A DNA stretch of 64,000 nucleotides from NCBI RefSeq assembly GCF_017809215.1, contig NZ_CP065424.1:4254001-4318000 (forward strand). The letters run 5' to 3'. The position numbers and the translations under genes are program-made. The notes under the pieces were generated by a model. It ran no database searches. It was not told where the DNA came from and saw only the letters and a list, made by a program, of their open reading frames with translations. The stretch comes from Heyndrickxia oleronia (GTDB lineage Bacteria > Bacillota > Bacilli > Bacillales > Bacillaceae_C). This document shows, piece by piece, positions 43,119 to 51,172 of the stretch. Numbering within the stretch: position 1 is the stretch's first letter; each line of letters opens with the position of its first letter.

Positions 43119-44345
43119 TTATGCAGTAACTTCACTTTTTTCTTCAGCCGTTAAATCCATCGCAGGTCCAAAGAATTCATAACGAATATTCTCTTTTTTT
43201 ACACCTAGATCAGTTAATATTTGAACCGTGTTTTTCAAAAATGGGACTGGTCCACAAATATAAGTAATTGTTTCTTTAGTAACTAAATTTTGTAGAAATA
43301 CCTTTGAAAGATAGCCCTCAAAATGATGATTTCCATCTGAATATAAAGGTTTTTCATAACCATAATAAGCGTGACCATTTTCTAGTTTATCAGTAAGATC
43401 CCTTACTGTTTCCTTAAATGCATGAAACTCTTCATTTCTTGCTGCATGTACAAAGTACACTTCACGTTTTGATTCATTATTGGCTAATGTTTCAAGCATA
43501 CTCATCATTGGAGTTAAGCCAACACCTCCTGAAATCAGTGCAACAGGTGCAGTTTCTTCCATATTTAATGTAAAATTACCTGATGGAGCACTAATTTCAA
43601 TCGTATCTCCAACCTGCACATGATCATGAAGGTAGTTTGAAACTTTACCATTTGGTTCGAAATCCTTTTCTTTTTTTACAGATATACGATAATAATCATG
43701 ACCAGGTGCACAAGATAAACTATATTGGCGATTTAACAAATATTCTTCACCTGGAATATTTACTCTAACTGTTAAATATTGCCCAGGCACAAATGTTGTC
43801 ACACCCGAACCATCAGCTGGTTTTAAATAGAAAGATGTAATTACATTACTTTCTTGTTCTTTTTTTACAACTGTGAAGTCTTTGAAATCCATCCATCCAT
43901 TTTCTTGATTTGCTGCGGCATTGTACATTCCTTTTTCAACATCAATAAATGCTTGAGCAATCACTCCATATGCTTCACCCCATGCACCAATAATTTCATC
44001 AGTTGCAGCATCACCAAGAACTTCTTTGATTGCTTTTAATAAAAATTCACCTACAATAGGATAATGTTCCGGTTTAATTCCTAAACCCCGATGCTTATGA
44101 GCAATTTGGGTTACTGTTGGTACAATTACTTCTAGCTGGTCAATATATTTAGCTGCAGCATAAACTGTATTCGCTAGTGCAGTTTGCTGTCTACCTTGCT
44201 TTTGATTTACATGATTAAAAATATTTAATAATTCAGGATGTGCTTCGAACATCATTTTATAAAAACATGTAGTAATTTTTTTACCTTCTGTTTCTAATAT
44301 TGGTGCAGTTGATTTAATAATATCAATTGTTTTTTGTGATAACAT
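43119..44345 (-). CDS. hmp: Flavohemoprotein, nitric oxide dioxygenase
   Basis: Hmp converts nitric oxide to nitrate using O2 and NAD(P)H. The 408-residue protein has a globin domain with proximal His 85, then a ferredoxin-reductase-type FAD domain (LLNRQYSLSCAPG) and an NAD domain (ALISGGVGLTPM, ending YICGPVPFL). It is divergent from nsrR. Two NsrR-like operator sequences lie in its promoter region, so it should be induced by nitric oxide. ATG 44345 has GAGGAGCGA upstream. Confidence 0.96.
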   Translation of the reverse strand: MLSQKTIDIIKSTAPILETEGKKITTCFYKMMFEAHPELLNIFNHVNQKQGRQQTALANTVYAAAKYIDQLEVIVPTVTQIAHKHRGLGIKPEHYPIVGEFLLKAIKEVLGDAATDEIIGAWGEAYGVIAQAFIDVEKGMYNAAANQENGWMDFKDFTVVKKEQESNVITSFYLKPADGSGVTTFVPGQYLTVRVNIPGEEYLLNRQYSLSCAPGHDYYRISVKKEKDFEPNGKVSNYLHDHVQVGDTIEISAPSGNFTLNMEETAPVALISGGVGLTPMMSMLETLANNESKREVYFVHAARNEEFHAFKETVRDLTDKLENGHAYYGYEKPLYSDGNHHFEGYLSKVFLQNLVTKETITYICGPVPFLKNTVQILTDLGVKKENIRYEFFGPAMDLTAEEKSEVTA

Positions 44346-44371
44346 TTCGATTCGCTCCTCTTTTTTTAAAG

Positions 44372-44437
44372 AAGTATTTTAAATACATGTTTAAAATACA
44401 CCCACCAAAACATAAAAGCAATATTTGAAATACATCT
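44372..44437 (-). promoter_or_regulatory. Two NsrR-type operator sites upstream of hmp
   Basis: The B. subtilis NsrR site is close to ATGTATTTTAAATACAT. Here 44372-44389 reads AAGTATTTTAAATACATG, and 44419-44437 on the minus strand reads AGATGTATTTCAAATATTG. A candidate hmp promoter, TTGCTT-N17-TATTTT, lies between and across them. The regulator gene is adjacent, which strengthens the call. Confidence 0.8.
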
Positions 44438-44515
44438 TTAGAAAAGCTGTCACAATTTAGACAGGCATTGTCCAAAAACGTATAATAAGAATGACGATTG
44501 TAAAGGGTGAGATTA

Positions 44516-44971
44516 ATGAGATTAACCAATTATACTGATTATTCACTTAGAGTTTTAATATACTTAGCTTCGCAAGAGCCAGCGAAGTTATCTAACATAA
44601 AGGAAATTGCTGAAGCCTATGGCATTTCCAAAAATCATCTCATGAAAGTGACCCATGAACTCGGAAAAATGGGTGTAATCGATACTGTGCGCGGGAGAAA
44701 TGGTGGCATTCGCCTTGCTCTCCCTCCTGAAGAAATTAATATCGGAGCAATAATCCGAAAAACTGAGGACGATTTCCAAATCGTAGAATGCTTTAATGGT
44801 GAAGGGGGAGCATGCATCCTTTCCCCTGTGTGTGGTTTAAAGCATTTACTAAAAAATGCATTATCTGCCTATTTAGATGTTCTAGATCAATATACATTAG
44901 CGGATATTGTTCATAATCCGTTAAAATACCGTTCTATTTTAAATTCTGCGATTAATCAATCATCAACCTAA
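44516..44971 (+). CDS. nsrR: Nitric-oxide-sensing Rrf2 repressor NsrR
   Basis: This Rrf2-family repressor carries a 4Fe-4S cluster that reacts with nitric oxide. The 151-residue protein has the winged helix (IAEAYGISKNHLMKVTHELG), Cys 92, Cys 100 and Cys 106, and Asp 8, the same cluster ligands as in B. subtilis NsrR. ATG 44516 has AAGGGTG six bases upstream; the open frame starts three codons earlier. A promoter TAGACA (44458), 17 bases, TATAAT (44481) precedes it. It is divergent from hmp, whose promoter region carries matching sites. Confidence 0.93.
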   Translation: MRLTNYTDYSLRVLIYLASQEPAKLSNIKEIAEAYGISKNHLMKVTHELGKMGVIDTVRGRNGGIRLALPPEEINIGAIIRKTEDDFQIVECFNGEGGACILSPVCGLKHLLKNALSAYLDVLDQYTLADIVHNPLKYRSILNSAINQSST

Positions 44972-44979
44972 AGATTATT

Positions 44980-45064
44980 GTCGTTTGAAAAGCTTTTTCA
45001 CTTAAACCTAAATAAAGCTCAATACCTTATTTAGATGCTAGTAATGAAAATCTTTTCAGACGAC
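44980..45064. repeat. Large imperfect inverted repeat between convergent genes
   Basis: GTCGTTTGAAAAGCTTTTT pairs with the right arm ending GAAAATCTTTTCAGACGAC over 19 positions with one mismatch and two wobble pairs. Inside it, CTAAATAAAG and CCTTATTTAG form a second stem. The whole could fold as one long hairpin. The flanking T-run is poor, so it is either a bidirectional terminator of nsrR and the DUF488 gene or a small inserted element. Confidence 0.6.
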
Positions 45065-45069
45065 TATTT

Positions 45070-45423
45070 TCAAGATTTTTCTAGTAAATATTCCTTTAGA
45101 ACAATTGCCTGATTAAACTCTTGGTCTTTTGCTGAATAAAGTAGTGTAATCGTTCCTTCCTTATGCATTTGAACTAATAAACTTAATTCCTCTTGAAATG
45201 CAGAATCCTCTAACTCTCTCCTATACCTTTTCGAAAATTCATTAAATTTCTGAGGATCATGGGCAAACCATTTCCGCAATTCATTGCTTGGAGCGATTTG
45301 TTTCATCCATTCGTCAATGTCTGCCTCTTTTTTTGACTTTCCCCGAGGCCATAATCGGTCTATTAGAATTCGTTTTCCATCTTCTGGGCTTGTTGGCTCA
45401 TATATTCTTTTTATGTTAATCAT
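45070..45423 (-). CDS. DUF488 family protein (YeaO-like)
   Basis: This 117-residue protein has the DUF488 signature RILIDRLWPRGKSKKEADI, then WMKQIAPSNELRKWF and TLLYSAKD. E. coli YeaO is a member. Function is unknown, although the conserved Arg and His residues suggest an enzyme. ATG 45423 has CAGGAGGATAAG upstream. It is monocistronic and convergent with nsrR. Confidence 0.88.
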   Translation of the reverse strand: MINIKRIYEPTSPEDGKRILIDRLWPRGKSKKEADIDEWMKQIAPSNELRKWFAHDPQKFNEFSKRYRRELEDSAFQEELSLLVQMHKEGTITLLYSAKDQEFNQAIVLKEYLLEKS

Positions 45424-45571
45424 CTTATCCTCCTGAAAGTTCCTGCTATTATTAAAAGTTTTGAATACTGTCCCACTATTGTCAAGCCATCCTATATTAT
45501 TGATACTATTGCTTTCTGTTATTTGATTGTTAAAATAGAAATAAAGATTCTGAAAAAGAGGAGATTACATT

Positions 45572-46804
45572 ATGAGTACATTTCAGGAAAAACTTGAAAA
45601 ATATGCTGAATTAGTTGTTAAGGTTGGAGTTAATATTCAAAAAGGACAAACTCTTGCTGTAAATGCATCCATCGATGCTGTAGAATTTGTTCGACTTGTT
45701 ACTAAAAAGGCGTATGAAGCAGGAGCAAAAAATGTCATAGTCAATTGGGGAGATGATGTGGTATCCCGTTTGAAATATGATTTAGCACCTGACGAAGCAT
45801 TTAATGAATACCCCATACATCGAGCAAATGAAATGATCGAACTAGCTGAAAATGGCGCCGCTTTTATGTCCATTGTCTCTTCTAGTCCAGATTTAATGAA
45901 GGGTGTAAAAACCGAACGTATCTCTAACTACCAAAAGGTTGCTGGACAAGCACTTGAAAAATATCGTCAGTATATTCAATCTGATAAAGTAAGCTGGACG
46001 GTGGTTGGGGTTCCTTCCGAAGCATGGGCAACAAAGGTCTTTCCTGATGATACACCTGAATTAGCAGTAGAAAAATTATGGGATGCTATTTTCAAAGCAA
46101 CAAGAGCAGATCTTGAGGACCCGATTCAAGCATGGAAGGATCATGACGCCATCTTGCATGAGAAAGTTCATTATTTAAATGAAAAAAAATATAAAAAATT
46201 ACACTATATAGCTCCAGGAACTGATCTAACAGTTGAATTGCCTAATGGACATTTATGGGTTGGCGCTGGCAGCAAGAATGAGCAAAACATTGAATTTATG
46301 GCAAATATGCCAACGGAGGAAGTATTTACTGTTCCACATAAGGATGGTGTAAATGGTCATATTTCTAGTACAAAGCCATTAAGTTATGGAGGAAACATTA
46401 TTGATGAATTTACCATTTATTTTAAAAATGGCCGGATAATTGACTTCAAGGCAAAAGAAGGTGAGGAAATCTTAAAACATCTAGTGGAAACAGATGAAGG
46501 CTCACATTATCTTGGAGAGGTCGCCCTTGTCCCTCATCAATCGCCAATTTCTCAATCCAATATTCTTTTCCTCAATACCTTATTTGATGAAAATGCTTCT
46601 AACCACTTTGCAATCGGTAGTGCTTATGCATTTTGTATTGAAGGCGGAAAGAAAATGTCACGTGAAGAATTATTAAAAAACGGATTAAATCAAAGTATTA
46701 CTCATGTTGACTTTATGGTTGGGTCAGCTGAGATGAATATCGATGGAATTAAAGAAGATGGTACAACTGAACCTATCTTCCGTAACGGAAGTTGGGCGTT
46801 CTAA
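45572..46804 (+). CDS. ampS: M29 family aminopeptidase AmpS
   Basis: This cytosolic metallo-aminopeptidase has 410 residues and uses a two-metal site. Family marks are the N-terminal LVVKVGVNIQKGQTL, a GVNGHISSTKPLSYGG block that carries ligand residues, the EGGKKMSREEL segment near the C-terminus, and HFAIGSAYAF. Length equals B. subtilis AmpS and the thermophilic aminopeptidase T family. It would trim peptides, perhaps those brought in by Opp. ATG 45572 has AGAGGAG upstream. It is monocistronic. Confidence 0.92.
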   Translation: MSTFQEKLEKYAELVVKVGVNIQKGQTLAVNASIDAVEFVRLVTKKAYEAGAKNVIVNWGDDVVSRLKYDLAPDEAFNEYPIHRANEMIELAENGAAFMSIVSSSPDLMKGVKTERISNYQKVAGQALEKYRQYIQSDKVSWTVVGVPSEAWATKVFPDDTPELAVEKLWDAIFKATRADLEDPIQAWKDHDAILHEKVHYLNEKKYKKLHYIAPGTDLTVELPNGHLWVGAGSKNEQNIEFMANMPTEEVFTVPHKDGVNGHISSTKPLSYGGNIIDEFTIYFKNGRIIDFKAKEGEEILKHLVETDEGSHYLGEVALVPHQSPISQSNILFLNTLFDENASNHFAIGSAYAFCIEGGKKMSREELLKNGLNQSITHVDFMVGSAEMNIDGIKEDGTTEPIFRNGSWAF

Positions 46805-46817
46805 ATACCGTTCAAAA

Positions 46818-46849
46818 CAGCAACTTCTAAAAAAAGTTGCTGTTTTTTT
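46818..46849 (+). terminator. Terminator of ampS
   Basis: CAGCAACTT and AAGTTGCTG form a 9-bp stem followed by seven T. Confidence 0.92.
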
Positions 46850-46934
46850 GTACTTTTTTACAGTAATGATTCCACCTTATTCGTTTCATACTAGTTATAG
46901 ACAATGATTTTATAATGAAAGAAGTGGTTTATGT

Positions 46935-47693
46935 ATGCTTACAAATAAGCAGCTTTCAGAACTACGTACACAATTATTACAAAATAAAAATGAAATAGAG
47001 AATCGCTTAAAGCAAAATAACCATTATGATTTAAATAAGGGACATGCTCATGAGTCAGTTGGAGAACTATCGAGCTATGATAATCACCCCGGAGATGAGG
47101 GTACTGAGCTATATGAACGAGAAAAAGATATAGCATTAAATGAGCATAGTGAGTATGAATTAACAAACATTAATCATGCACTACATGCAATGTCAAATGG
47201 GACCTATGGGAAATGTGCCAAATGTGGAAAGGAAATTTCCGTTGAACGTTTAGAAGCAATTCCAACGACATTGTATTGCAAGGAACATAGTCCAGATAAA
47301 TCCATCTCTCATGACCGTCCAGCAGAAGAACGTGTTCTCTTATCATCATTAGGAAATTTTGATTTTAATGATGAACGGAATGAACATGTTGAATTTGATG
47401 CAGAGGATTCATGGCAAGCAGTTGCAGAATGGGGAACATCCGAATCTCCTTCTGATTTCATGAATCCGCCAGACCATTATAATGATATGTATATAGAATC
47501 TGACGAAAATATCGGCTATGTTGAAGATTATGAAAACTTTGTAGGAAATGATATGTATGGAAAGAATACACGTTTTTATCCAAATACAAAATATGATGAG
47601 TATAGTGAGTCATTAGACGAAGAAGGAATCATGACTACCTTTGGGGATTTACCCGCATATGAACATGATCCTTATGTTGAGGATCGTGAATAA
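46935..47693 (+). CDS. yteA: TraR/DksA-type zinc finger protein YteA
   Basis: This 252-residue protein belongs to the YteA family of spore-formers. It has an N-terminal coiled-coil region, the segment DNHPGDEGTELYEREKDIAL, then a zinc finger with Cys 94, Cys 97, Cys 115 and His 118. The long acidic tail is rich in Asp, Glu and Tyr. DksA-like proteins act in the RNA polymerase secondary channel, and this family is usually annotated as a sporulation protein. The exact role is unknown. The ATG has AAGTGG-type ribosome sequence upstream. Confidence 0.85.
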   Translation: MLTNKQLSELRTQLLQNKNEIENRLKQNNHYDLNKGHAHESVGELSSYDNHPGDEGTELYEREKDIALNEHSEYELTNINHALHAMSNGTYGKCAKCGKEISVERLEAIPTTLYCKEHSPDKSISHDRPAEERVLLSSLGNFDFNDERNEHVEFDAEDSWQAVAEWGTSESPSDFMNPPDHYNDMYIESDENIGYVEDYENFVGNDMYGKNTRFYPNTKYDEYSESLDEEGIMTTFGDLPAYEHDPYVEDRE

Positions 47694-47703
47694 TCATAAA
47701 GTG

Positions 47704-47732
47704 ACGGGCTGTCTTTAAACAGCCCGTACCTT
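47704..47732. terminator. Convergent terminator between yteA and hutH
   Basis: ACGGGCTGT and ACAGCCCGT form a perfect 9-bp stem followed by ACCTTTTT on the plus strand. Confidence 0.85.
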
Positions 47733-47733
47733 T

Positions 47734-49218
47734 TTACTCTCTCTTTGCGCATAACCAAGCACTTAAAGCCTCAATATCCTTTGAAAAAACTCGGTCCTTT
47801 ACTATACTTGAGACAATTCTTCTTCCCTGATGATAAAACTCCTTCGTTAAGGATGCCATGTTCTCCACCCCACGAAATTCTACGCCTTGCATCGCACAAA
47901 TCATTTCAATCGCAAGAACCCTTCTTGAATTTAGCAAGATTTGATAAGCATGTCGGGAGGCGATTGTCCCCATACTTACATGATCCTCTTGGTTTGCAGA
48001 CGATGGTATTGAATCCACACTTGCTGGATGGGCCAATGTTTTGTTTTCTGAGACTAAGGATGCAGCTGCATATTGCATAATCATTGCTCCAGATTGTAGC
48101 CCCGGTTCCGGACTCAAAAATCCTGGAAGGTCATTTAGACTAGGGTTAACAAGTCTTTCTATTCTTCGCTCAGAAATATTTGCTAATTCGGCTATGGCAA
48201 TTTTCATAAAGTCCATAGCTAATGCAATGGGTTGGCCATGAAAATTCCCTCCAGATATAACTTTCTCCCCATCATTAAAAATTAGTGGATTGTCAGTTGC
48301 TGCATTCATTTCTATTTCGAGCTTTTCTTTTACATAATCTAGAGCCTGCCAGGAAGCACCATGAACCTGGGGAATACAACGCAAGGAATAAGCATCTTGA
48401 ACACGGAGCTCCCCTTGTTTAGTAACAAGCTGACTATCTGATAAATATTGACGTATTCTATTTGCTACATCAACTTGTTGCTGATATCCTCTAGCAATAT
48501 GAACATCTTCGTCAAAGGCATCTATAATCCCGCGAAGAGCCTCGATTGTCATTGAAGCAATAAGCTCACTTTGCTTTGCCAACGCCTCTGCTTCAATATA
48601 GGCTACGACTCCCATTGCTGTCATTGCTTGTGTACCATTTATGAGCGCTAAGCCTTCTTTTGCCTGTAATGTAACAGGCTGAATATTTGCGTCAGCTAAT
48701 GCCTTAGACGCATCCACTTTTTCTCCTTGATAAAATACTTCTCCTTCTCCCATCAGTGCTAAGGCTAGGTGAGATAATGGAGCTAAATCTCCACTAGCAC
48801 CTAATGAGCCTTGTTGAGGAATGACCGGATGGATTTGGGCATTTAGAAATTGAATTAACGTATCAATGATCACCGGTCTGACACCTGAATATCCTTTTGA
48901 CAAAGCATTAGCACGTAATAAAAGCATTGCTCTTGAGACAACTTCAGGGAAAGGATCTCCAACTCCACACGCATGAGAATGGATTAAATTTAATTGCAAT
49001 TCTTCAACATTCTCTGAATTTATATAAACATCACTAAATTTTCCAAATCCTGTTGTTATTCCATAAACAACCCTTTCATCTTTTACAATTCTTTCGACTG
49101 CTTGGCGACTTGCAATTACCTTTTCCATACTTTTTGCAGAAATTTCAACTGTTTCATTATCAAACAATACTCTTTTAGCCTCATGAATGGTTAATGTATT
49201 TCCGGTTAACTGTATCAT
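47734..49218 (-). CDS. hutH: Histidine ammonia-lyase
   Basis: HutH converts L-histidine to urocanate and ammonia. The 494-residue protein has the Ala-Ser-Gly triad at 141-143 (GSLGASGDL) that cyclises to the MIO cofactor, and His 82 in SHACGVG, the pattern of histidine rather than tyrosine lyases. It is closely similar to B. subtilis HutH. No hutP, hutU, hutI or hutG is in the window, and the downstream gene is convergent, so it is transcribed alone. Its leader carries a promoter, a 22-residue peptide frame and a terminator hairpin. ATG 49218 has AAAGGGGG upstream. Confidence 0.95.
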   Translation of the reverse strand: MIQLTGNTLTIHEAKRVLFDNETVEISAKSMEKVIASRQAVERIVKDERVVYGITTGFGKFSDVYINSENVEELQLNLIHSHACGVGDPFPEVVSRAMLLLRANALSKGYSGVRPVIIDTLIQFLNAQIHPVIPQQGSLGASGDLAPLSHLALALMGEGEVFYQGEKVDASKALADANIQPVTLQAKEGLALINGTQAMTAMGVVAYIEAEALAKQSELIASMTIEALRGIIDAFDEDVHIARGYQQQVDVANRIRQYLSDSQLVTKQGELRVQDAYSLRCIPQVHGASWQALDYVKEKLEIEMNAATDNPLIFNDGEKVISGGNFHGQPIALAMDFMKIAIAELANISERRIERLVNPSLNDLPGFLSPEPGLQSGAMIMQYAAASLVSENKTLAHPASVDSIPSSANQEDHVSMGTIASRHAYQILLNSRRVLAIEMICAMQGVEFRGVENMASLTKEFYHQGRRIVSSIVKDRVFSKDIEALSAWLCAKRE

Positions 49219-49264
49219 TTTTTGTCCCCCTTTGATTGATTAACTACTGCATTAGTGAACTAAA

Positions 49265-49307
49265 GAAAAAGGCTTTATCACTAAATAAATGTGATAAAGC
49301 CTTTTTT
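49265..49307 (-). terminator. Terminator hairpin in the hutH leader (attenuator)
   Basis: A 15-16 bp perfect stem (AAAAAGGCTTTATCAC and GTGATAAAGCCTTTTT) is followed by CTTTAG on the minus strand, about 45 bases before the hutH start and downstream of its promoter. A leader peptide frame ends in the loop. Confidence 0.82.
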
Positions 49308-49349
49308 AAAATAGGAATCATATATATTTTTATATATTACCAATTCCAT
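49281..49349 (-). CDS. Putative 22-residue leader peptide of hutH
   Basis: The frame MELVIYKNIYDSYFKKGFIT followed by FI has GGAGG eight bases before its ATG. The stop codon (TAG, then TGA in the next frame) lies in the loop of the terminator hairpin. The ascending arm of the hairpin encodes the last residues, so a ribosome finishing the peptide would cover the stem. It holds three Tyr, three Phe and no His codon, so what it senses is not obvious. The start is about 30 bases after the predicted transcription start. Confidence 0.6.
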   Translation of the reverse strand: MELVIYKNIYDSYFKKGFITFI

Positions 49350-49383
49350 TGCAATTTCCTCCAAGTAAGAACACTATAAATTC

Positions 49384-49416
49384 AGATTATTCGATTTTAT
49401 CTATTGATGTCAATAG
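49384..49416 (-). promoter_or_regulatory. hutH promoter with a perfect palindrome over the -35 box
   Basis: On the minus strand TTGACA (49413-49408), 18 bases, TAATCT (49389-49384) is a good sigma-A promoter. Positions 49401-49416 form a perfect 16-base palindrome (CTATTGATGTCAATAG, 7-bp arms) covering the -35 box, a likely repressor operator. Confidence 0.75.
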
Positions 49417-49566
49417 ATTTCAACAAGTTATCATAGTATTTATGCACATTATTAACAAAATAAAGACTATTCCGATATAATATTGCGAATGAAAAATATG
49501 GTATTATAAACAAGATATAAATTATAACTAACTTGGACAAAGTAAAATTAAAATGAGGTGAATACA

Positions 49567-50073
49567 ATGAGTAATCGACCGACTAAATTTATGAGAGAAA
49601 CCTTAACAATTAAAACAAGTCATGTTCTCCCACCAGATACGAATCATCACGGTACTTTATTTGGTGGTAAATTAATGGCTTACATAGATGACACTGCGTC
49701 TATTGCTGCGACTAAATTTGCAAGAAATCCGGTTGTAACTGCTTCAACGGATTCCGTAGACTTTATTAAACCGATACGTGTTGGCGATGCAGTTACATTA
49801 GAGGCAATGGTTACTTATACAGGACGAAGCTCAATGGAGGTGTTTGTAAAAATCACCGCGGAAAATCTATTAACAGGTGAAAAATCCATTGCGGCTTTAT
49901 CGTTTTTAACCTTTGTTGCTCTTGGGCCAGATGGAAAACCTACTGAAATTCCAATGGTAGTTCCGGAAACCGATCAAGAAAAGTGGTTAAATGAAACGGC
50001 AACTAGACGTGCTGAGCATCGTAAAATTCGCAAAAAAGAAAGTGAAGAGCTCGCACACTTCTTTTCAGAATAA
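49567..50073 (+). CDS. ykhA: Hotdog-fold acyl-CoA thioesterase (YkhA-like)
   Basis: This 168-residue protein hydrolyses acyl-CoA. It has the hotdog-fold helix and active-site region HVLPPDTNHHGTLFGGKLMA with the conserved Asn-His-His and Gly-Gly, then YIDDTASIAATKFA with the catalytic-type Asp, and the second-strand VEAMVTYTGRSSMEV pattern. It resembles B. subtilis YkhA. ATG 49567 has GAGGTG six bases upstream; a GTG three codons earlier is part of that site. It is monocistronic, divergent from hutH. Confidence 0.9.
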   Translation: MSNRPTKFMRETLTIKTSHVLPPDTNHHGTLFGGKLMAYIDDTASIAATKFARNPVVTASTDSVDFIKPIRVGDAVTLEAMVTYTGRSSMEVFVKITAENLLTGEKSIAALSFLTFVALGPDGKPTEIPMVVPETDQEKWLNETATRRAEHRKIRKKESEELAHFFSE

Positions 50074-50087
50074 GTTTTTGGCTACAT

Positions 50088-50128
50088 AGACTATCCTCTA
50101 CCATTATCTATAGAGAGATAGTCTTTTT
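50088..50128 (+). terminator. Terminator of the thioesterase gene
   Basis: AGACTATC and GATAGTCT form the stem base, followed by TTTT. Confidence 0.8.
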
Positions 50129-50272
50129 ACATTTTCGGATGTTGAGTATTTTTCTTTAAAGAAGGATTTTCATTCAAACGAATTATGTTATACTGGGATA
50201 GTCTATTTTAGACAGTGGGTTGAAAAAGTCATTAAATATATTAGACTTCCAATTTATATCGGAGGTGTTTTT

Positions 50273-51154
50273 TTGTTTTCTCAGTCTTTTTTACAAATGA
50301 ATACTATTTTTATTAGTATACTAATAGAATCATTGCCATTTGTTTTATTAGGTGTCATCATTTCTGGTGTCATTCAAATGTTTATTACAGAGGAAATGAT
50401 TGCTAAGGTGATTCCAAAAAATCGATTCTTAGCTGTTTTATCAGCAACTGTAATCGGCGCTCTATTCCCTGCATGTGAATGTGGAATTGTTCCAATTACA
50501 AGGCGATTGATGGCAAAAGGTGTTCCTCTTCATGCTGCGATTGGTTTCATGCTTACAGGACCAATTATTAATCCAATTGTACTATTTTCAACCTATATCG
50601 CATTTGGGAATAGTTGGAGAATGGTACTTTATCGTGGCGGCTTATCCTTTGTAGTCGCATTAATCATAGGATTTATTTTATCCTATCAATTTAAGGATTC
50701 ACAATTAAGACAAGAGGCACATATTCATACTCATGATCATGGACATGGAATTTTCGCAAAAATAAAAGGAACGATTCAGCACTCAATTGATGAATTCTTC
50801 TCTGTTGGGAAATTTTTAATATTAGGTGCGTTTATTGCAGCTGCTATGCAAACCTTTTTAAAAACATCTACCTTAACTGCAATCGGACATGGTGAGTATT
50901 CATCTTCTATCGTAATGATGGGATTAGCCTATATCCTTTCATTATGCTCCGAAGCTGATGCATTTATTGCTGCATCATTCCAAAGTACATTCTCTTTAAA
51001 CTCACTCGTTGCCTTCCTTGTTTTCGGAGCGATGTTCGACATCAAAAATACCCTAATGATGCTAAGTGCGTTTAAAGCAAAATTTGTTTTTTACTTATTT
51101 ATTTACGTAAGTATATTTGTATTTTTAGGTTCGATTGTTATAGGCTTTCTATAA
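50273..51154 (+). CDS. ycgR: Permease YcgR
   Basis: This 293-residue membrane protein has about eight helices and belongs to the permease (DUF318/ArsP-related) family. Signature segments are GALFPACECGIVPITRRL near residue 63 and FMLTGPIINPIVLFSTY near 100. A His-rich cytosolic loop (HIHTHDHGHG) at 148-157 suggests metal contact. Its partner YcgQ (TIGR03943 family) follows 18 bases downstream, an arrangement conserved in Bacillus and linked to metal homeostasis by association. The start is TTG, with GGAGGTG six bases before it. Confidence 0.88.
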   Translation: MFSQSFLQMNTIFISILIESLPFVLLGVIISGVIQMFITEEMIAKVIPKNRFLAVLSATVIGALFPACECGIVPITRRLMAKGVPLHAAIGFMLTGPIINPIVLFSTYIAFGNSWRMVLYRGGLSFVVALIIGFILSYQFKDSQLRQEAHIHTHDHGHGIFAKIKGTIQHSIDEFFSVGKFLILGAFIAAAMQTFLKTSTLTAIGHGEYSSSIVMMGLAYILSLCSEADAFIAASFQSTFSLNSLVAFLVFGAMFDIKNTLMMLSAFKAKFVFYLFIYVSIFVFLGSIVIGFL

Positions 51155-51172
51155 AGTAAGGAGGGGCTACAG

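Noticed and set aside
43119..44345. Separate globin and reductase genes
   Set aside because: One continuous frame covers both domains as in all Hmp proteins.
47734..49218. Tyrosine or phenylalanine ammonia-lyase, suggested by the Tyr/Phe-rich leader
   Set aside because: The SHACGVG selectivity loop and overall sequence are those of histidine ammonia-lyase.
49219..49349. HutP-binding UAG cluster
   Set aside because: UAG triplets occur in the leader but are not arranged in the regular spacing HutP needs, and no hutP gene is nearby.
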